DNA of 64,000 bases from Sphingomonas pseudosanguinis (lineage in GTDB: Bacteria; Pseudomonadota; Alphaproteobacteria; Sphingomonadales; Sphingomonadaceae): NCBI RefSeq assembly GCF_014196255.1, contig NZ_JACIDH010000017.1, positions 1 to 64,000 of the forward strand. The letters run 5' to 3'. Below, in pieces: positions 62,420-64,000 of this stretch; positions within the stretch are counted from its first letter, which is position 1, and each line of letters begins with the position of its first letter. The notes below the pieces were generated by a model. It was given only the letters and a program-made list of their open reading frames with translations, searched no databases and was not told where the DNA came from. Made by a program: the position numbers and the translations under genes.

Positions 62420-63079
62420 ATGACCGACGACAGCGTTTCCCGACTTGCCACCGTCTCCGCCGAGCTTCAGCGTGCCGCCAAGCTCGGGGACCATGCGACC
62501 CCGACCCTGATCGCGGTGTCGAAGACGCATGATGCCGACACGATCCGTCCGCTGCTGGAGGCCGGCCACCGCGTGTTCGGCGAGAACCGCGTGCAGGAGG
62601 CCGCCGCCAAATGGCCGGCGCTGCGCGACGGCTATGACGGCGTCGAACTCCATCTGATCGGCCAGTTGCAGTCGAACAAGGCGGCCGACGCGGTCGCGCT
62701 GTTCGACGTGATCCACACCGTCGACCGCCCCTCGCTGATCACCGCGCTGGCCGAGGCGATGGACAAGAGCGACCAACGGCCCGATTGCTTCCTCCAGGTC
62801 AATATCGGCGAGGAGGAGCAGAAGGGCGGCTGCGCCATCGCCGAGGCGCCCGCCATGTTGGAACAGGCACGCGCCGCCGGTCTGCCGATCGTCGGGCTGA
62901 TGGCGATCCCGCCGCACGGGGTCGACGCCGCGCCCTATTTCGCGCTGCTCGCCAAGATGGCGCGCGAGCTGGGCGTAGCCAAGCTCAGCATGGGCATGTC
63001 CGAGGATTACGAAGTCGCCGCGATGCTGGGCGCCAGCCATGTCCGCATCGGCAGCGCCCTGTTCGGGGCACGCGGATGA
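62420..63079 (+). CDS. YggS-family PLP homeostasis protein
   Basis: 219 residues. The PLP lysine lies in TLIAVSKTHDADTIRPLL; other signatures are FGENRVQEAAAKWPAL, LHLIGQLQSNKA, VNIGEEEQKGGC and SMGMSEDYEVAAMLGASHVRIGSALFG. It binds PLP and keeps vitamin B6 and amino-acid pools balanced. The ATG at MTDDSVSRL was chosen; the frame is open far upstream but antisense to the ThiE-like gene. It overlaps the HAD gene by 4 bp. Confidence 0.95.
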   Translation: MTDDSVSRLATVSAELQRAAKLGDHATPTLIAVSKTHDADTIRPLLEAGHRVFGENRVQEAAAKWPALRDGYDGVELHLIGQLQSNKAADAVALFDVIHTVDRPSLITALAEAMDKSDQRPDCFLQVNIGEEEQKGGCAIAEAPAMLEQARAAGLPIVGLMAIPPHGVDAAPYFALLAKMARELGVAKLSMGMSEDYEVAAMLGASHVRIGSALFGARG

Positions 63080-63744
63080 GCCGCTTCGCCGCGCTGCTGT
63101 TCGATTTCGACGGCGTCCTGATCGACAGCGAATATGAGGGCAATCGCCACCTTGCCGAATGGCTGACCGCCAACGGCCATCCGCATACGCCGGAAGAGGC
63201 GATGCATCATTATATGGGGCTGGCGGGCAAGGACTTCATCGCGACGATCGAGGGGCGGATCGGCCATGTACTGCCGGAGTCCTTCTACGAGGCGCGGCGG
63301 GTCGAGGATGTCCGCGCGATGGACGAGGGCGTGATGGCGATCACCGGCGCGGTCGACTTCGTCCGGTCGCTGCCCGCCGACTTTCCCAAGGCGGTGGTGT
63401 CGTCCAGCCCGACGGTGTGGATCGACCGCCACTTGCGCCATCTCGGCCTGCGCGAGGCGTTCGGCGAACATATCTATAGCGGTCGCGAGCATGTGACGCG
63501 CGGCAAGCCGGCGCCCGACCTGTATCTGTACGCCGCCGACCGGCTGGGCGTGGCCATCGCGGATTGTGCGATCCTGGAGGACTCCCCCGTCGGCGCGACC
63601 GGCGCGGTGGCGAGCGGGGGCTATGTCATCGGCATGTGCATGGGCACGCACTGCGCGGTCGGGCACGACCAGCGGCTGCGCGACATCGGCGTGTCGGCCA
63701 TTGCGCAGGATTATGCCGACGTGCGGCGCGAATTGGGGGTCTGA
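63076..63744 (+). CDS. HAD-superfamily phosphatase (beta-phosphoglucomutase-like subfamily)
   Basis: 222 residues. HAD motif I is LLFDFDGVLIDSE, motif II lies in VVSSSPT, motif III is the lysine in RGKPAPDLYLYAA, and motif IV is ILEDSPVGATGAVASGG. The helical cap after motif I resembles phosphoglycolate phosphatase and beta-phosphoglucomutase relatives. The substrate is unknown. It is translationally coupled to the YggS-type gene, so it may act on a related phosphorylated metabolite, which is speculation. Confidence 0.92.
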   Translation: MSRFAALLFDFDGVLIDSEYEGNRHLAEWLTANGHPHTPEEAMHHYMGLAGKDFIATIEGRIGHVLPESFYEARRVEDVRAMDEGVMAITGAVDFVRSLPADFPKAVVSSSPTVWIDRHLRHLGLREAFGEHIYSGREHVTRGKPAPDLYLYAADRLGVAIADCAILEDSPVGATGAVASGGYVIGMCMGTHCAVGHDQRLRDIGVSAIAQDYADVRRELGV

Positions 63745-63755
63745 CACCCCCACGA

Positions 63756-63965
63756 CCGTTCAGCCTGAGCGAAGTTCGAAGGCCACGGGAAAGACCTGTC
63801 TGGCAAAGCGTGGAACGTGCGCTTCGACTGCGCTCAGCGTGAACGGCGGTTGGGGATGTGGCGAGGGGGGCTGGATCTCTCACGTCGTCCGACGCACGCG
63901 GCGCTTCCCGAGCCCGCACGTCCAAGCCCCACCCTCCGTTCGCACTGAGCGAAGTCGAAGTGCAC
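63756..63965. repeat. Cluster of three CTTCGACTTCGCTCAGG-family units
   Basis: Units at 63756-63786 (one-base insertion in the arm), 63817-63846 and 63936-63965, in alternating orientation. They belong to different subtypes (GGCTG, GCGTG and GTGCG ends). The final 256 bp of the window contain no supportable gene. Confidence 0.85.
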
Positions 63966-64000
63966 GTTCCCCACTGTGCCACACAGGGGCGGCCCTTGGC

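Overview
The window is chromosomal DNA from a high-GC alphaproteobacterium, most likely a Sphingomonas-like member of the Sphingomonadaceae. This is inferred from gene content: a COQ9-type ubiquinone factor, DUF1489, DUF1176 and DUF3576 proteins, a HWE-type histidine kinase beside a single-domain receiver gene with an EcfG-like promoter, a gene order of DUF3576, leuS, lptE, holA, and dense families of short palindromic repeats between genes. No rRNA, CRISPR array, phage or recognisable transposase gene is present. One tRNA (Leu, anticodon GAG) was found.

Layout. 1-4.3 kb: a partial zinc-ribbon gene, an AsmA-family gene, then yggT, DUF167, folD and a marC-type gene in one operon. 4.4-7.5 kb: a polytopic GT-C-like membrane protein divergent from a GtrA-like flippase and a methyltransferase. 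7.6-10.6 kb: bioF-bioD-bioA. 10.8-15 kb: a large secreted GH2 glycosidase with an N-terminal LamG-like domain, overlapped by an SGNH hydrolase. 15-24 kb: two hotdog thioesterases, a crotonase, a cyclophilin, mgtE, a CNT nucleoside transporter, a 48-residue Arg-rich ORF, a 3-hydroxyacyl-CoA dehydrogenase, DUF1176 and a PEBP-like protein. 24-33 kb: a diguanylate cyclase, periplasmic peroxiredoxin, HisN-like phosphatase, an AT-richer orphan gene, a second AsmA protein, rpmI-rplT, a Crp/Fnr regulator, DUF1489 and an ankyrin protein. 33-45 kb: SCO1, a YcgN-like protein, a YgjP-like metallopeptidase, PBP1A, PilZ, tRNA-Leu, a MATE pump, ftsE-ftsX-ydcF-plsC, and hisC-tyrA. 45-55 kb: metX-metW, a response regulator and HWE kinase, ssb, feoA-feoB, COQ9, an EamA transporter and an old yellow enzyme. 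55-64 kb: holA, lptE, leuS, a DUF3576 lipoprotein, a surface-protein candidate, a ThiE-like protein, a YggS-like protein and a HAD phosphatase.

Most genes form short translationally coupled runs (4-bp ATGA or GTGA overlaps) with housekeeping roles: biotin, one-carbon, methionine, aromatic amino acid and histidine metabolism, cell-envelope building (PBP1A, FtsEX, LptE, PlsC, AsmA) and iron or magnesium uptake.

The unusual layer is non-coding. Several repeat families occupy intergenic space only downstream of stop codons, and in three cases they supply the stop codon and the last codons of the upstream protein. Two of these repeats are interrupted by related elements of about 62-64 bp. Each folds on paper as a three-way junction: an outer stem with AGT and GCT ends and two hairpins with complementary CCC and GGG three-base loops. 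These two elements are the best candidate here for something undescribed.
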